NCBI GenBank assembly: GCA_044433365.1
Contig: JAWXTR010000011.1
Span: 1-38,980 of the forward strand
Length of the DNA: 38,980 bases
From: CAMQVM01 sp044433365
Lineage (GTDB): Bacteria > Bacteroidota > Bacteroidia > Bacteroidales > Rikenellaceae
Direction: 5' to 3'
Shown here: positions 7,733 through 16,286 of the stretch, one piece after another
How the letters are laid out: each line of letters begins with the position of its first letter
How positions within the stretch are numbered: position 1 is the stretch's first letter
The notes under the pieces: model-generated
Seen by the model: the letters and a program-made list of their open reading frames with translations, nothing else
Databases searched by the model: none
What the model was told of the DNA's origin: nothing
Translations under genes and position numbers: made by a program

Positions 7733-8170
7733 CTATTTTTTAATAGCTATTTTATCGACTCTTGCTTGATGGCGACCACCTTCGAATGATGCTTCTAAGA
7801 ATGCTTCGACAATATTAATAGCTGTGCAGTCGTCGACAAAGCGAGCAGGAATTGAGCACACATTTGCATCGTTATGTTGACGTGCTAGTGCTGCAATCTC
7901 CTCGTTCCAACATAGTGCAGCACGCACATTTTGATGTTTGTTTAATACCATGCTAACACCGTTAGCACTTCCGCAAAATGCAAAACCAAGTTGGCACTCA
8001 CCGCTTTCCATAGCCTCACCTAAAGCGTGTGCATAGTCGGGATAGTCGACACTTGCATCTGATGAAGTTCCGAAATCCTTAACCGAATAACCAAGAGATA
8101 GGATATAACCTACCACTTTCTCTTTTGTTTGATAACCAGCGTGATCTGCTGCAAATCCAATTGTAATCAT
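7733..8170 (-). CDS. rpiB: Ribose-5-phosphate isomerase B
   Basis: It interconverts ribose 5-phosphate and ribulose 5-phosphate in the non-oxidative pentose phosphate pathway. The 145-residue length and the start MITIGFAADHAGYQTKEKV fit RpiB; Asp9 and His10 are the usual phosphate/substrate contacts. The catalytic Cys66 is in the loop FCGSANGVSM, followed by NKHQNVRAALCW. It lies downstream of the polyprenyl synthase on the same strand, separated by 77 bases that hold two short hairpin repeats. I see no own promoter, so it may be the last gene of that operon. Confidence 0.93.
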   Translation of the reverse strand: MITIGFAADHAGYQTKEKVVGYILSLGYSVKDFGTSSDASVDYPDYAHALGEAMESGECQLGFAFCGSANGVSMVLNKHQNVRAALCWNEEIAALARQHNDANVCSIPARFVDDCTAINIVEAFLEASFEGGRHQARVDKIAIKK

Positions 8171-8190
8171 TATGTTTTTTTAAATTATGT

Positions 8191-8248
8191 GGAGTTCTAA
8201 TTTTTAGAAGTTCTCCTTTAGGGTAGTTCTAATTTTTATAAGTTCCCT
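8191..8248. repeat. Two tandem short copies of the hairpin repeat
   Basis: GGAGTTCTAATTTTTAGAAG and GTAGTTCTAATTTTTATAAG, each followed by a TTCYCC-type end, stand side by side (8191-8216 and 8221-8248). Each can fold on itself. They match the ends of the 43-bp repeat, without its middle. Confidence 0.55.
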
Positions 8249-9222
8249 TATTTAGTTCTATTTAAAATAAATTCTGTATATAGTCTTAACGACTCTTTAA
8301 TTTCGCTATCTGGATAGTGTTCGAGAATTTCCAAAGCCTCTTGCTTTAGTTTATCCATCTGCTCTATAGCATTTTCGATTCCACCGCCATTAATAACAAC
8401 CTCTCTAATCTTTTCAGCCGATTTTTCCGACTCTCTTGCGCTTCTAATAAGCGAAAGCAGTAACTTGCGCTCTTTGCCTGAACTTTTCTCTAAAATAGAG
8501 AGAATTGGTAGTGTAAGTTTTCTCTCTTTTAGGTCGTTACAAGCTATTTTACCAGTTTTTGATGATGTTGTAAAGTCGAGAATATCGTCTTTTATTTGAA
8601 AAGCTACGCCTAGCTTCTCACCAAAGAGAAACATTCTATCTCTATCCTCTCTATTTCCTCCAGCTGCAATAGCTCCAGAAGCTCCGCATGAGGCAAGAAG
8701 TAGAGCGGTTTTTCGACGTACTATATCGTAGTATTGAGCTGTTGTTGTGTCTAATTTAATGGCGTGTGACGACTGTAGAAGCTCTCCTACGCTCATCTGC
8801 TCGATAATATCCGACATCATTTCGATAGTTTCGTAAAGCTGACTTTTAACAGCAATTTTCAACCCTCTCGATAGCACGTAATCACCAAAAAGCACTGCTA
8901 ATTTGCTTCGCTCTAAGGTGCCTATCGACCATTTTCCTCGTCGCATAAATGCTTCATCTACCACGTCGTCGTGGATTAATGATGCTGTGTGGATAAGCTC
9001 TATAAAAATTGCAGAATCGTAGCATTTTTCGTTAATAGTGCCATGTAGTGCAGCACTAAGAAAGAGAAAAAGCGGGCGCATCTGCTTGCCCTGCATTGTC
9101 ATAGCATAGTTGCTAAGACTTTCGACTATATCTATATCATTAGAGAGTGATTGTTTGAAGAGCGTGTCAAACTCTATCATCTGCTTCTCTAATGGTTTGC
9201 GAATTTGTGATAATTCAATCAT
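8248..9222 (-). CDS. Long-chain polyprenyl diphosphate synthase
   Basis: A 324-residue trans-prenyltransferase that extends an allylic diphosphate with isopentenyl diphosphate, probably to make the side chain of menaquinone. Both Asp-rich motifs are present: DDVVD at 85-89 and DDILD at 212-216. The residue five before the first motif is Ala80; a small residue there is typical of long-chain products. The basic GKQMRP segment at 45-50 binds substrate. Its ATG overlaps the stop codon of the protease gene upstream (TAATG), so translation is probably coupled. Chain length cannot be given. Confidence 0.9.
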   Translation of the reverse strand: MIELSQIRKPLEKQMIEFDTLFKQSLSNDIDIVESLSNYAMTMQGKQMRPLFLFLSAALHGTINEKCYDSAIFIELIHTASLIHDDVVDEAFMRRGKWSIGTLERSKLAVLFGDYVLSRGLKIAVKSQLYETIEMMSDIIEQMSVGELLQSSHAIKLDTTTAQYYDIVRRKTALLLASCGASGAIAAGGNREDRDRMFLFGEKLGVAFQIKDDILDFTTSSKTGKIACNDLKERKLTLPILSILEKSSGKERKLLLSLIRSARESEKSAEKIREVVINGGGIENAIEQMDKLKQEALEILEHYPDSEIKESLRLYTEFILNRTK

Positions 9223-10463
9223 TATGGCATATATAATATATCAATCCACCATCTAGTCTCTTTGTAGAATGGGGTAACTTCAGTGTAATATTCAAATGGA
9301 ATATAGCTCGAAATACCGCTAAAGCTTTTTATAGGGATATATAGGAAGCTATCGGTTGCAAATTTATATAATATTAGCTCATCTACCAAACTTTCCACTT
9401 TTGCTTTGGTAATATCGTCGGTAATGTAGGACATATAATCAACCAAATCAAATAGTACATGATCGCTATATCTATCATAACGTTGTACGGTGCTTGGTGT
9501 TGCAGTACCCACCTTGTCGGCAACTGTTCGCATTATAGTTTTATACTCTGAGGCAAAAGTCGACTCCATATAGTTAAGGTCGATAACCGAAATTGTAGTC
9601 TCTGAATATTTATTGCTATAATCTTTAGCTGTTTGAGTTAAAAACGACTCAATAGAGCTTGTCGACAATAGATTTTTAGCTAAAGTAGAGTAATCTAATC
9701 CGTCGCCTAACACCTCGCTAGGTGCAGCAAGCAGATAGTCAGCCTTATTTCTAAATTCGTATGCCACTTCGATAGATGCCATATAGCAGGCATCGAATAT
9801 AATAAAATCGAAAGCATCGGTACCAACGCCATCGGCTAAATCCTCTAAATTAAACCAGTCTGTGCCATCTTGCCCAAAAGCTTTAGTATCTACGGATACT
9901 GTAGGCTCAACGTTACGGATATATTGGTATAGAGGGTGGGTTGTAATATCCAAACCCTCCTGTGTGCTTTGCTCGTCATTATAGAGCATTGAGCTATATG
10001 AAGATACCGATTTTGCAGAGCCAAAGTAAGTCTTTGGAAGCCATGCCGAACCGTGCGACCAGAACACACAACCATAGCTATCGGCAGGGAAAAGCGACTT
10101 AAAGTCGGCAATAACTGTTTGAAGAGTCTCTTTTTCAGCAGAATTGTGCGATTCGTAAGTTTTTACAACTGTAGCACTACCGTTGTTGTCGATTTTTAGA
10201 AGTCGTGGAAGCTCTGTTCCTACACCTCTATGATAAACAATAAAATTGCCACCATTCATATCATCACTAGAGTAATTTTCAACCAACTCTGCAATATTTA
10301 ACTCTGCATAACTGTAAAGAGAGTTGTTTGAAGCCATATATACAAGTACACTTCGTGAAGCGGTTTCAACTTCCTCATCTGCTGGTTTATCCTTCTCACC
10401 ACAACCTACCAACACAAGTAGCAGTAGATTGAATAACATAAAAAATTTAAATTTCGAAAACAT
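9222..10463 (-). CDS. Clostripain-like (peptidase C11) lipoprotein
   Basis: A 413-residue cysteine peptidase expected to cut after basic residues. The N-terminus is a lipoprotein signal ending in LVGC (lipidated Cys21), so the protein sits on a membrane facing the periplasm or cell surface. The C11 catalytic pair is visible: His137 in WSHGSAW and Cys226 in FDACYMA, each at the end of a hydrophobic strand, followed by LLAAPSEVLGDGLDY. The protein contains no obvious additional domain. It shares TAATG with the polyprenyl synthase gene, an unexpected partner. The promoter is not clear; it begins 76 bases after rho and could be read through from it. Confidence 0.88.
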   Translation of the reverse strand: MFSKFKFFMLFNLLLLVLVGCGEKDKPADEEVETASRSVLVYMASNNSLYSYAELNIAELVENYSSDDMNGGNFIVYHRGVGTELPRLLKIDNNGSATVVKTYESHNSAEKETLQTVIADFKSLFPADSYGCVFWSHGSAWLPKTYFGSAKSVSSYSSMLYNDEQSTQEGLDITTHPLYQYIRNVEPTVSVDTKAFGQDGTDWFNLEDLADGVGTDAFDFIIFDACYMASIEVAYEFRNKADYLLAAPSEVLGDGLDYSTLAKNLLSTSSIESFLTQTAKDYSNKYSETTISVIDLNYMESTFASEYKTIMRTVADKVGTATPSTVQRYDRYSDHVLFDLVDYMSYITDDITKAKVESLVDELILYKFATDSFLYIPIKSFSGISSYIPFEYYTEVTPFYKETRWWIDILYMP

Positions 10464-10502
10464 AATTATAATATCTTTATATACAAATGGTTGTCAATAA
10501 AT

Positions 10503-10538
10503 AAGTTAAATTATTAATAATTTATAATTTATAATTAA
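10503..10538. repeat. AT-rich iterated spacer between rho and the C11 gene
   Basis: TTAAATTATTAATAATTTAT followed by AATTTATAATTAA fills the gap after the rho stop. It can form weak AT hairpins but has no GC stem, so it is not a convincing terminator. Confidence 0.45.
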
Positions 10539-12527
10539 CTACCGGTTCATCTTATCCAAAAGCTCCTGATTATTAAAAGTACACTCCATCTCCTTTTTCA
10601 TAAGCTCCATAGCCTCTACGGAGTTCATATCGGTAAGATGGCGACGAATAATCCAAATTTTTTGAAGCGTCTCTCTATCCATCAATAAATCGTCACGACG
10701 AGTGCTCGAAGCGGTAATATCTACAGCTGGGTAGATGCGTTTGTTTGCTAGTTTTCTATCGAGTTGAAGCTCCATATTACCTGTACCTTTAAACTCCTCG
10801 AAGATAACCTCGTCCATCTTCGAACCAGTGTCGATAAGAGCTGTTGCTATAATAGTTAACGAGCCACGCTCTTCGGTATTACGTGCTGCACCAAAAAAAC
10901 GTTTTGGTTTGTGAAGTGCATTAGCATCTACACCGCCCGAAAGCACCCTACCTGAAGCAGGTTGAACAGTGTTGTAAGCACGAGCTAGACGAGTAATTGA
11001 GTCGAGTAAAATTACTACATCGTGACCACACTCCACCAATCTTTTTGCCTTTTCGAGAATCATCTCTGCAACTTTTACGTGGCGTGAGGCCTGTTCATCG
11101 AAAGTAGATGCCACAACCTCAGCTTTTACGCTTTTTTGCATATCTGTTACCTCCTCAGGGCGTTCATCGATAAGAAGAACTATCATATATGCCTCTGGGT
11201 GGTTGTCGGCAATGGCGTTTGCAATCGATTTTAGGAGCATTGTTTTACCTGTTTTAGGTTGTGCTACTATTAGCGCACGCTGCCCTTTGCCAATTGGTGA
11301 AAACATATCTACGACCCTTGTAGACACATCGTTATGACCATTGTCTGTAATATTGAATTTGCTCTCTGGAAAGAGCGGAGTAAGATATTCAAACATTACT
11401 CTATCTCGAAGCTCATGAGGCTCTAATCCGTTGATTTTAACAACTCTTACAAGTGGGAAATATTTTTCACCATCTTTCGGAGGTCGAATTTCACCGTACA
11501 CTGTATCGCCTTGTTTCAAACCATAAGTGCGAATTTGCGATGGAGAAACATATACATCATCAGGAGAGTTTAGGTAGTTGTAGTCCGACGAACGTAAAAA
11601 ACCATAACCATCGGCTAATACCTCTAATACACCCTCACCATGAATTACACTGAAATAGTCCTCTTGTGGGGCACTACTGCGGTTGTCATCTCGGTTGTTG
11701 TAGCTATTGTTGCGAGGGTTGTTGCTGCGCTGTTCGTAGCTGTTTTTTGCGATTCTACCTCTACGAACTGGGCGGTTTGAGCTTTGATTCTCTTCGCTAA
11801 CGCTTTCGTTGCTTGAATTTTCAGAAGAGTTATTTTCATTTTCTGAATTTGTAACTATATTATTCTCAACAACACTATTTTCGTATTTGCCCTGTAGCGG
11901 AGTGTTGTTGTCGATACTTTCGCTATTTTGTGCTGCACTATCTTGTTGTGGAGTTGTTGTTTCGTTGGTTGAAAAATCTTCTGTGGGTTCGACGACTCTG
12001 CGTTTAAAAACTTTACCTTTAAGGTTTTTATCTATTACTCTTCTGTTTTGAACTCTTCCTTTATCTCTTGTGTCACGTCTATTATTGCCACTGTTTTTTT
12101 GTTGTGGCTCATCAGTGGTAGAGGTGCTAGGAGTTTGACTATTTTCATTCGTAGTTTCATTCGTAGCTTCTGCTGTTGTCTCTGTAGCAGCAGTGGTCGA
12201 GCTATCCATATTTTCTACGCTCTCTCTCTTTTTTCTACCTCTTGTCGATTGATGTTTAACAGGTGTAGAGTCGTTTTTTTCAGCTTTTGCTATATCGTTA
12301 TCTCGATTTTTTGCTGTTTTTCTGGTGGTAGTTTTGTTGCCTGTTTTTGATTGGCTACTACCATCTACATCACTTCCTCTATTATCATTATTTTGCGAAG
12401 CTCTATCAATTATTACATCAATTAATTGACCTTTTTTGTAGCTCTCTGCACGTTTAATACCCATTCCTTTAGCAACAACACGTAGCTCAAGGATTGTTTT
12501 TTTGTTTAATGTCTCTTTGTCTTGCAT
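10539..12527 (-). CDS. rho: Transcription termination factor Rho with long disordered insert
   Basis: A 662-residue RNA helicase that ends transcription. Residues 1-45 form the Rho_N helical domain (LNKKTILELRVVAKGMGIKR). Residues about 46-290 are a low-complexity stretch rich in Asn, Ser, Thr, Glu and Arg with no predicted fold. The cold-shock-like RNA-binding domain follows (about 291-365; GEGVLEVLADGYGFLRSSDY), then the ATPase core with Walker A PKTGKT (Lys428) and Walker B VILLDSITRLARAYN. E. coli Rho has about 420 residues, so the insert accounts for the extra length. Such inserts are known in Bacteroidota Rho and have been linked to condensate formation. A 393-base gap with a MITE lies upstream. 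Confidence 0.95.
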   Translation of the reverse strand: MQDKETLNKKTILELRVVAKGMGIKRAESYKKGQLIDVIIDRASQNNDNRGSDVDGSSQSKTGNKTTTRKTAKNRDNDIAKAEKNDSTPVKHQSTRGRKKRESVENMDSSTTAATETTAEATNETTNENSQTPSTSTTDEPQQKNSGNNRRDTRDKGRVQNRRVIDKNLKGKVFKRRVVEPTEDFSTNETTTPQQDSAAQNSESIDNNTPLQGKYENSVVENNIVTNSENENNSSENSSNESVSEENQSSNRPVRRGRIAKNSYEQRSNNPRNNSYNNRDDNRSSAPQEDYFSVIHGEGVLEVLADGYGFLRSSDYNYLNSPDDVYVSPSQIRTYGLKQGDTVYGEIRPPKDGEKYFPLVRVVKINGLEPHELRDRVMFEYLTPLFPESKFNITDNGHNDVSTRVVDMFSPIGKGQRALIVAQPKTGKTMLLKSIANAIADNHPEAYMIVLLIDERPEEVTDMQKSVKAEVVASTFDEQASRHVKVAEMILEKAKRLVECGHDVVILLDSITRLARAYNTVQPASGRVLSGGVDANALHKPKRFFGAARNTEERGSLTIIATALIDTGSKMDEVIFEEFKGTGNMELQLDRKLANKRIYPAVDITASSTRRDDLLMDRETLQKIWIIRRHLTDMNSVEAMELMKKEMECTFNNQELLDKMNR

Positions 12528-12666
12528 AATTTAGTGATAATCTATATTTGAAGTGTGATTTTTTGATATGAAGAGTTTCATATATCCTTGTAAAAGCAAA
12601 AACCGTACTAAGTAAAGTTTTATTAAAGGAGTGTTATGAAAATTGATTTTGATGTCTTGGCTATCC

Positions 12667-12833
12667 TAAGTAGTGTAAAACAATTATTGCCATATTCTTA
12701 ATAGCACTCTTGGAGCGATATTTTTCACTATTAAATCTCAATATAGAACCACTATATTTTCGATTCAATAACAAAAAATCTCATCTCCAATAGCACTTTT
12801 AAAAATACACCAATAATTATTTTACCCTACTTA
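12667..12833 (+). mobile_element. MITE-like palindrome, copy 1 (167 bp)
   Basis: Begins TAAGTAGTGTAAAACAATTA and ends with TAATTATTTTACCCTACTTA. The left and right halves are near reverse complements along the whole length, with a small central loop (AACCA) between ATATAG and CTATAT. It is nearly identical to 19592-19758 and closely similar to 36977-37142. It has no open frame. The terminal TA could be a duplicated TA target, as for IS630/Tc1-type elements. Confidence 0.75.
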
Positions 12834-12875
12834 ATTTTAGAAAATTATTAAATTATAGGATATAAGAATAAAGTA

Positions 12876-12883
12876 CAAAGATA
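12876..12883 (-). promoter_or_regulatory. Possible -7 element for rho
   Basis: Minus strand TATCTTTG, forming one arm of the inverted repeat 12875-12900. No -33 match; the leader to rho would be long. Low certainty. Confidence 0.3.
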
Positions 12884-12891
12884 AAAAAAAT

Positions 12892-12899
12892 TATCTTTG
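12892..12899 (+). promoter_or_regulatory. -7 element for kdsB
   Basis: TATCTTTG ends 21 bases before the kdsB ATG, giving a leader of about 15 bases. It mirrors the element at 12876-12883 across six A residues. No -33 match is seen. Confidence 0.5.
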
Positions 12900-12920
12900 T
12901 AAAAAAATAATTTTAAAATT

Positions 12921-13697
12921 ATGTCAAATTCAAAAGAAAAATTTATAGCAATTATACCTGCTCGCTACGCCTCTACACGTTTTGAAGGTAAGCCACTGGT
13001 CGATATTTTTGGTCAAACTATGATTGAAAGGGTCTATCGTCGCTCTTTACAATCTTTTAATTATGTGGTTGTTGCTACGGATGATATGCGCATCTATGAT
13101 TGTATAAAAGGTTTTGGTGGAGAGGTAGTTATGACCTCTGCTGACCATAAAAGTGGTACCGACCGATGTGCTGAGGCTCTAAAAATGAGCGAAGAGCTTT
13201 TTGATGAGCAGTTTGATGTTGTAGTAAATGTTCAAGGTGATGAACCATTTGTGGCAAGTGAGCAGCTAGAGAGCTTGAAAGAGTGTTTTAGCGATAGTCG
13301 TTGCGATATTGCAACTCTTGTAAAACCTTTTTCAAAGGGAGAGGATATTTTTAATCCAAATTCGCCTAAAGTGGTGCTCTCTACCGATGGTTTTGCAATA
13401 TATTTTAGTAGAAGTCCTATTCCTTTTCTTCGAGGTAAAGAAAAAAGTGAGTGGATGACAAACCACACCTACTTCAAACATTTAGGGCTTTATGGCTATC
13501 GCAAAGAGGTGCTTTTTGCTGTAACTTCGCTAGATCAAGGTGTTTTGGAAAAGGCTGAATCGTTAGAGCAGCTTCGTTGGTTGGAAAATGGTTATAAAAT
13601 TAAGTGTGGTGTGACTTATAGCGAGTCGTATGCTATAGATACTCCTGAGGATTTGGAAAAAGTGTTGGCAGTGATGAATAATAATTATAAATTATAA
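12921..13697 (+). CDS. kdsB: 3-deoxy-manno-octulosonate cytidylyltransferase
   Basis: It activates KDO as CMP-KDO for lipopolysaccharide core synthesis in the cytoplasm. The 258-residue protein begins with the nucleotide-binding motif IAIIPARYASTRFEGKPL (residues 9-26). VVVATDD, SGTDRCAEA and NVQGDEPF follow in the order expected of the family; the Asp in QGDEP binds metal. Length and motifs are complete. The LuxC-type gene follows on the same strand after an AT-rich spacer with no terminator, so cotranscription is possible. Confidence 0.95.
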   Translation: MSNSKEKFIAIIPARYASTRFEGKPLVDIFGQTMIERVYRRSLQSFNYVVVATDDMRIYDCIKGFGGEVVMTSADHKSGTDRCAEALKMSEELFDEQFDVVVNVQGDEPFVASEQLESLKECFSDSRCDIATLVKPFSKGEDIFNPNSPKVVLSTDGFAIYFSRSPIPFLRGKEKSEWMTNHTYFKHLGLYGYRKEVLFAVTSLDQGVLEKAESLEQLRWLENGYKIKCGVTYSESYAIDTPEDLEKVLAVMNNNYKL

Positions 13698-13722
13698 ATT
13701 ATTAATTATAAATTGTTAATTA
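13677..13722. repeat. AT-rich iterated spacer after kdsB
   Basis: ATAATAATTATAAATTATAA repeats with small variations over the kdsB stop and the following gap. It is of the same type as the tracts at 1699-1744 and 16192-16270. Confidence 0.45.
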
Positions 13723-13738
13723 TTAGTTGTTTTTGCGT

Positions 13739-14719
13739 ATGAAAGATAGATTGCAGATATTAAAATTAATAGCCAAAGAGTTGAAAACATCTTCGATAAG
13801 CAGCGAAATTTTTGAAAAATGTTATGAGCGAAATGAGTGGTTCGACAAAGAAAATATTTTAGATTCGCTTTCTGCTATTGTTGATGGAATGTTCTCTGAG
13901 GTAGAGTTAGAGAGATTTGCTGCTGCTTATAGTGATTATGGTAGTGAAAAAAATATTGGTAAAAGTGTGGCTATTATAATGGCTGGAAATATCCCGTTTG
14001 TAGGTGTTGCCGATTTGGTTTATGCCATTTTTTCGGGATTTTCCAACATATATCTAAAATTTGCTTCGAAAGACTATTTTACGATGGAGTGGTTTGTCGC
14101 TTGCGTTAAAAAGTGTTGCGAGGGGGTTGTAAATATTGAGCAGTTTGATGAGCAGCATATCGATAAGGTAATCGCTACAGGCTCTGATAATAGTAGTCGA
14201 TATTTTTCACATCGCTACGCAGAGGTCGACTCTTTGATTCGTCAAAATCGCAGCTCAGTGGCTCTGATTAGTGGCTCAGAGAGCGAAAATGAGCTGCAAA
14301 ATCTTTGGTCGGATATATTTTTACGTTATGGTCAAGGGTGTAGAAATATAACTCAGATATTTATCCCAGCCGATTATAATATTGAAAAGTTAGTAGCCCT
14401 GTGGCGGAAAAAAGTGGTCGAAAATCGCCATTTTCTCAATGTTTACCTCTCTCACCGAGCTGTAATGATGATGCAAAAACGAGAATTTTTGGATTTAGGA
14501 TATGCTATTTTGGTCGAAAATAGTTCGCTATTTGCTCCGCTATCGCAAATTAATTATAGTAGATATAGCAGGGTAGAGGAGTTTGAAGATTTTGTAATGC
14601 AAAATAGAGAAAGATTGCAAGTTGTGTTAAAAAACCCCTCAGAGTTTGGGAAAGCTCAATTTCCATCGCTTTTCGACTTTGCTGATGGTGTGGATGTGAT
14701 AAAATTTCTGTTTGATTAA
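13739..14719 (+). CDS. LuxC-family acyl-CoA reductase
   Basis: A 326-residue protein of the LuxC acyl-CoA reductase family, which reduces acyl-CoA or acyl thioesters to aldehydes with NADPH through a Cys-bound acyl intermediate. The ATG at 13739 is chosen over an in-frame TTG at 13727. The likely catalytic residue is Cys201 in RYGQGCRNITQIF. Upstream blocks IIMAGNIPFVG (near 80) and ATGSDNSSRYF also fit the aldehyde-dehydrogenase-like fold. It starts 42 bases after kdsB; nothing there suggests a shared pathway. Acyl-phosphate genes follow downstream (pta onward), so acyl-CoA is a common theme. The natural substrate is unknown. Confidence 0.8.
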   Translation: MKDRLQILKLIAKELKTSSISSEIFEKCYERNEWFDKENILDSLSAIVDGMFSEVELERFAAAYSDYGSEKNIGKSVAIIMAGNIPFVGVADLVYAIFSGFSNIYLKFASKDYFTMEWFVACVKKCCEGVVNIEQFDEQHIDKVIATGSDNSSRYFSHRYAEVDSLIRQNRSSVALISGSESENELQNLWSDIFLRYGQGCRNITQIFIPADYNIEKLVALWRKKVVENRHFLNVYLSHRAVMMMQKREFLDLGYAILVENSSLFAPLSQINYSRYSRVEEFEDFVMQNRERLQVVLKNPSEFGKAQFPSLFDFADGVDVIKFLFD

Positions 14720-14761
14720 GAGAAGTTGTAATAATTTTGTCGATATTTTATCCTATAATAT

Positions 14762-14792
14762 TTTGATTTTTAAATAAAAATAGTTATATTTA
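14762..14792 (+). promoter_or_regulatory. Promoter for the DUF2007-like gene
   Basis: TTTG (14762-14765), 19 bases, then TATATTTA (14785-14792), one base off TAnnTTTG. Transcription would begin near 14799, about 50 bases before the first ATG. Confidence 0.45.
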
Positions 14793-14847
14793 CGGAAAAT
14801 TATAAGTTTTAATTTTGCAATGTTATTAATCATTAAAATCGCTGCTT

Positions 14848-15087
14848 ATGAAAGAGGATAATATGCAATTTTATTTTGTAGCTACTTACGATTCGTCTTA
14901 CGAGGCGCAGCTTGTAAAAAGTTTGTTGGAGTCACACGGTATTGCTAGTGAGGTTATAAATGAGGAGTCGAATATAATCAATCCTTATGGCTTGAGGTCG
15001 ATGTTTCCTGTTAGGTTGATTGCAAACTTGGAAGATAAGGAAAAAATAACAAATATTTTAACTTCAGAATTTGAAAGCGGAAAATAA
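14848..15087 (+). CDS. Small DUF2007-like protein
   Basis: A 79-residue protein, or 74 if translation starts at the second ATG (14863), which is preceded by the Shine-Dalgarno-like AGAGGA; I cannot decide between them. The core FYFVATYDSSYEAQLVKSLL, then GIASEVINEESN and a closing VRLIANLEDKEKITNIL, fits the DUF2007 (putative signal-transducing) fold, a small ferredoxin-like alpha/beta domain. No signal peptide or membrane segment is present. Function unknown. The pta promoter overlaps its last codons, so it is probably a separate transcript. Confidence 0.75.
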   Translation: MKEDNMQFYFVATYDSSYEAQLVKSLLESHGIASEVINEESNIINPYGLRSMFPVRLIANLEDKEKITNILTSEFESGK

Positions 15088-15100
15088 ATTTATATCTTTG
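15070..15100 (+). promoter_or_regulatory. Promoter of pta
   Basis: TTTG (15070-15073), exactly 19 bases, then TATCTTTG (15093-15100): a full match to the Bacteroidota pattern. It overlaps the 3' end of the DUF2007-like gene. Start near 15107, leader about 73 bases. Confidence 0.65.
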
Positions 15101-15179
15101 TGGGTGTAATTTTTTGTAAGTTTGTATAAGAGTAGTTGCGATTTTTCAAAACTTCTCATAAATTAAAAATATATATCCA

Positions 15180-16187
15180 GTGGAACTATTAGAGTCTATT
15201 AAAAGTAAAGCTAAACAGGAAGCAACACGTATTGTGCTTCCAGAGGCTGAAGAAGAGAGAACACTTCGTGCTGCAAACAGCTGTATCGAAGAGAATTTAG
15301 CAGATATTATCCTTATCGGATCACCTGCTGTAATTGCAGAAAAGGCTGAGGAGTGGAATCTACCTCATATTGCAAAAGCATCTATCGTTGACCCTGCAAA
15401 CAATCCTAAAAAAGAGGAGTATATTGCAAAAATGTTAGAGCTTCGTGGTGCTAAAGGTTTAACTTACGAAAAAGCTGAAAAGCTGATAGTAGACCCTCTA
15501 TATCTTTCAGTAATGATGATAAAATGTGGCGATGCTGACGGTGAGGTTGCAGGTGCAAACAACGCTACTGGCGATGTGCTTCGTCCAGCTTTCCAATATG
15601 TTAAAACAAAACCAGGTATTTCGGTGGTTTCAGGTGCATTCCTGATGTTAGTACCTGCTCATTTTGGTGATGATGGTCTTATGTTGTTTGCCGATTGTGC
15701 AGTACATCCAAATCCTACTGCTCATGAGCTTGCTCAAATTGCAGTTGCTACAGGTAATACTGCTCGTGCAATAGCAGGTATCGAGCCACGTATCGCAATG
15801 CTTAGCTTCTCTACTAAAGGTTCGGCTAAACACGATATGGTTGATAAAGTTGTTGAGGCTACAGCACTTGCAAAAGAGATGGATCCTACGTTAGAGATTG
15901 ATGGTGAGCTTCAAGCCGATGCAGCAATTATTCCGGGTATTGGCAGCAAAAAAGCTCCAGGTAGCAAAATTGCAGGTCGTGCAAATGTGTTAGTATTCCC
16001 TACTTTAGAGGTTGGAAATATTGCATACAAATTGGTTCAACGTTTTGCAAATGCTGAGGCTATTGGTCCAGTTCTTCAAGGTATGGCTGCGCCTATCAAC
16101 GACCTTTCTCGTGGTTGCTCGGTTAGCGATATTGTAAATCTTGTAGCTATTACTGCTTGTCAAGCGCAAGCTGAGAAAAAACTTTAA
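15180..16187 (+). CDS. pta: Phosphate acetyltransferase
   Basis: It exchanges CoA for phosphate on acetyl-CoA, giving acetyl phosphate for AckA. The 335-residue protein is the short form, only the catalytic PTA_PTB domain without the N-terminal P-loop region of the E. coli enzyme. It starts with GTG at 15180; no in-frame ATG fits, and MELLESIKSKAKQEATRIVL matches family starts. Characteristic blocks include GDADGEVAGANNATGDVLRP, SFSTKGSAKHD and ELQADAAIIPGIGSKKAPGS. It is followed by ackA after 99 bases without a GC-rich terminator, consistent with one operon. Confidence 0.95.
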   Translation: MELLESIKSKAKQEATRIVLPEAEEERTLRAANSCIEENLADIILIGSPAVIAEKAEEWNLPHIAKASIVDPANNPKKEEYIAKMLELRGAKGLTYEKAEKLIVDPLYLSVMMIKCGDADGEVAGANNATGDVLRPAFQYVKTKPGISVVSGAFLMLVPAHFGDDGLMLFADCAVHPNPTAHELAQIAVATGNTARAIAGIEPRIAMLSFSTKGSAKHDMVDKVVEATALAKEMDPTLEIDGELQADAAIIPGIGSKKAPGSKIAGRANVLVFPTLEVGNIAYKLVQRFANAEAIGPVLQGMAAPINDLSRGCSVSDIVNLVAITACQAQAEKKL

Positions 16188-16191
16188 ACTA

Positions 16192-16270
16192 ATTATAAAC
16201 TACAAATGATAAATGATAAATTGTCGTGCTCGGTAATTTCTATTTATAATTTGTAATTTATACCTCATAA
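16192..16270. repeat. AT-rich spacer between pta and ackA
   Basis: ATTATAAACTACAAATGATA on the left and TATAATTTGTAATTTATA on the right can pair loosely. It belongs to the AT-rich spacer type seen after kdsB. No terminator T run. Confidence 0.4.
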
Positions 16271-16286
16271 TTTAAATACTCTTATC

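Larger units (their letters stand above)
12528..12920. other. Non-coding gap between divergent rho and kdsB
   Basis: No gene is seen. It contains a MITE-like palindrome (12667-12833) and an inverted repeat carrying two divergent TATCTTTG elements (12875-12900). If rho uses the minus-strand element, its leader of about 340 bases includes the whole palindrome. Confidence 0.6.

Noticed and set aside
11809..12350. Plus-strand frames opposite the rho insert
   Set aside because: They mirror the low-complexity Asn/Ser/Thr codons of rho and have Ser/Phe/Cys-rich, unfamiliar products.
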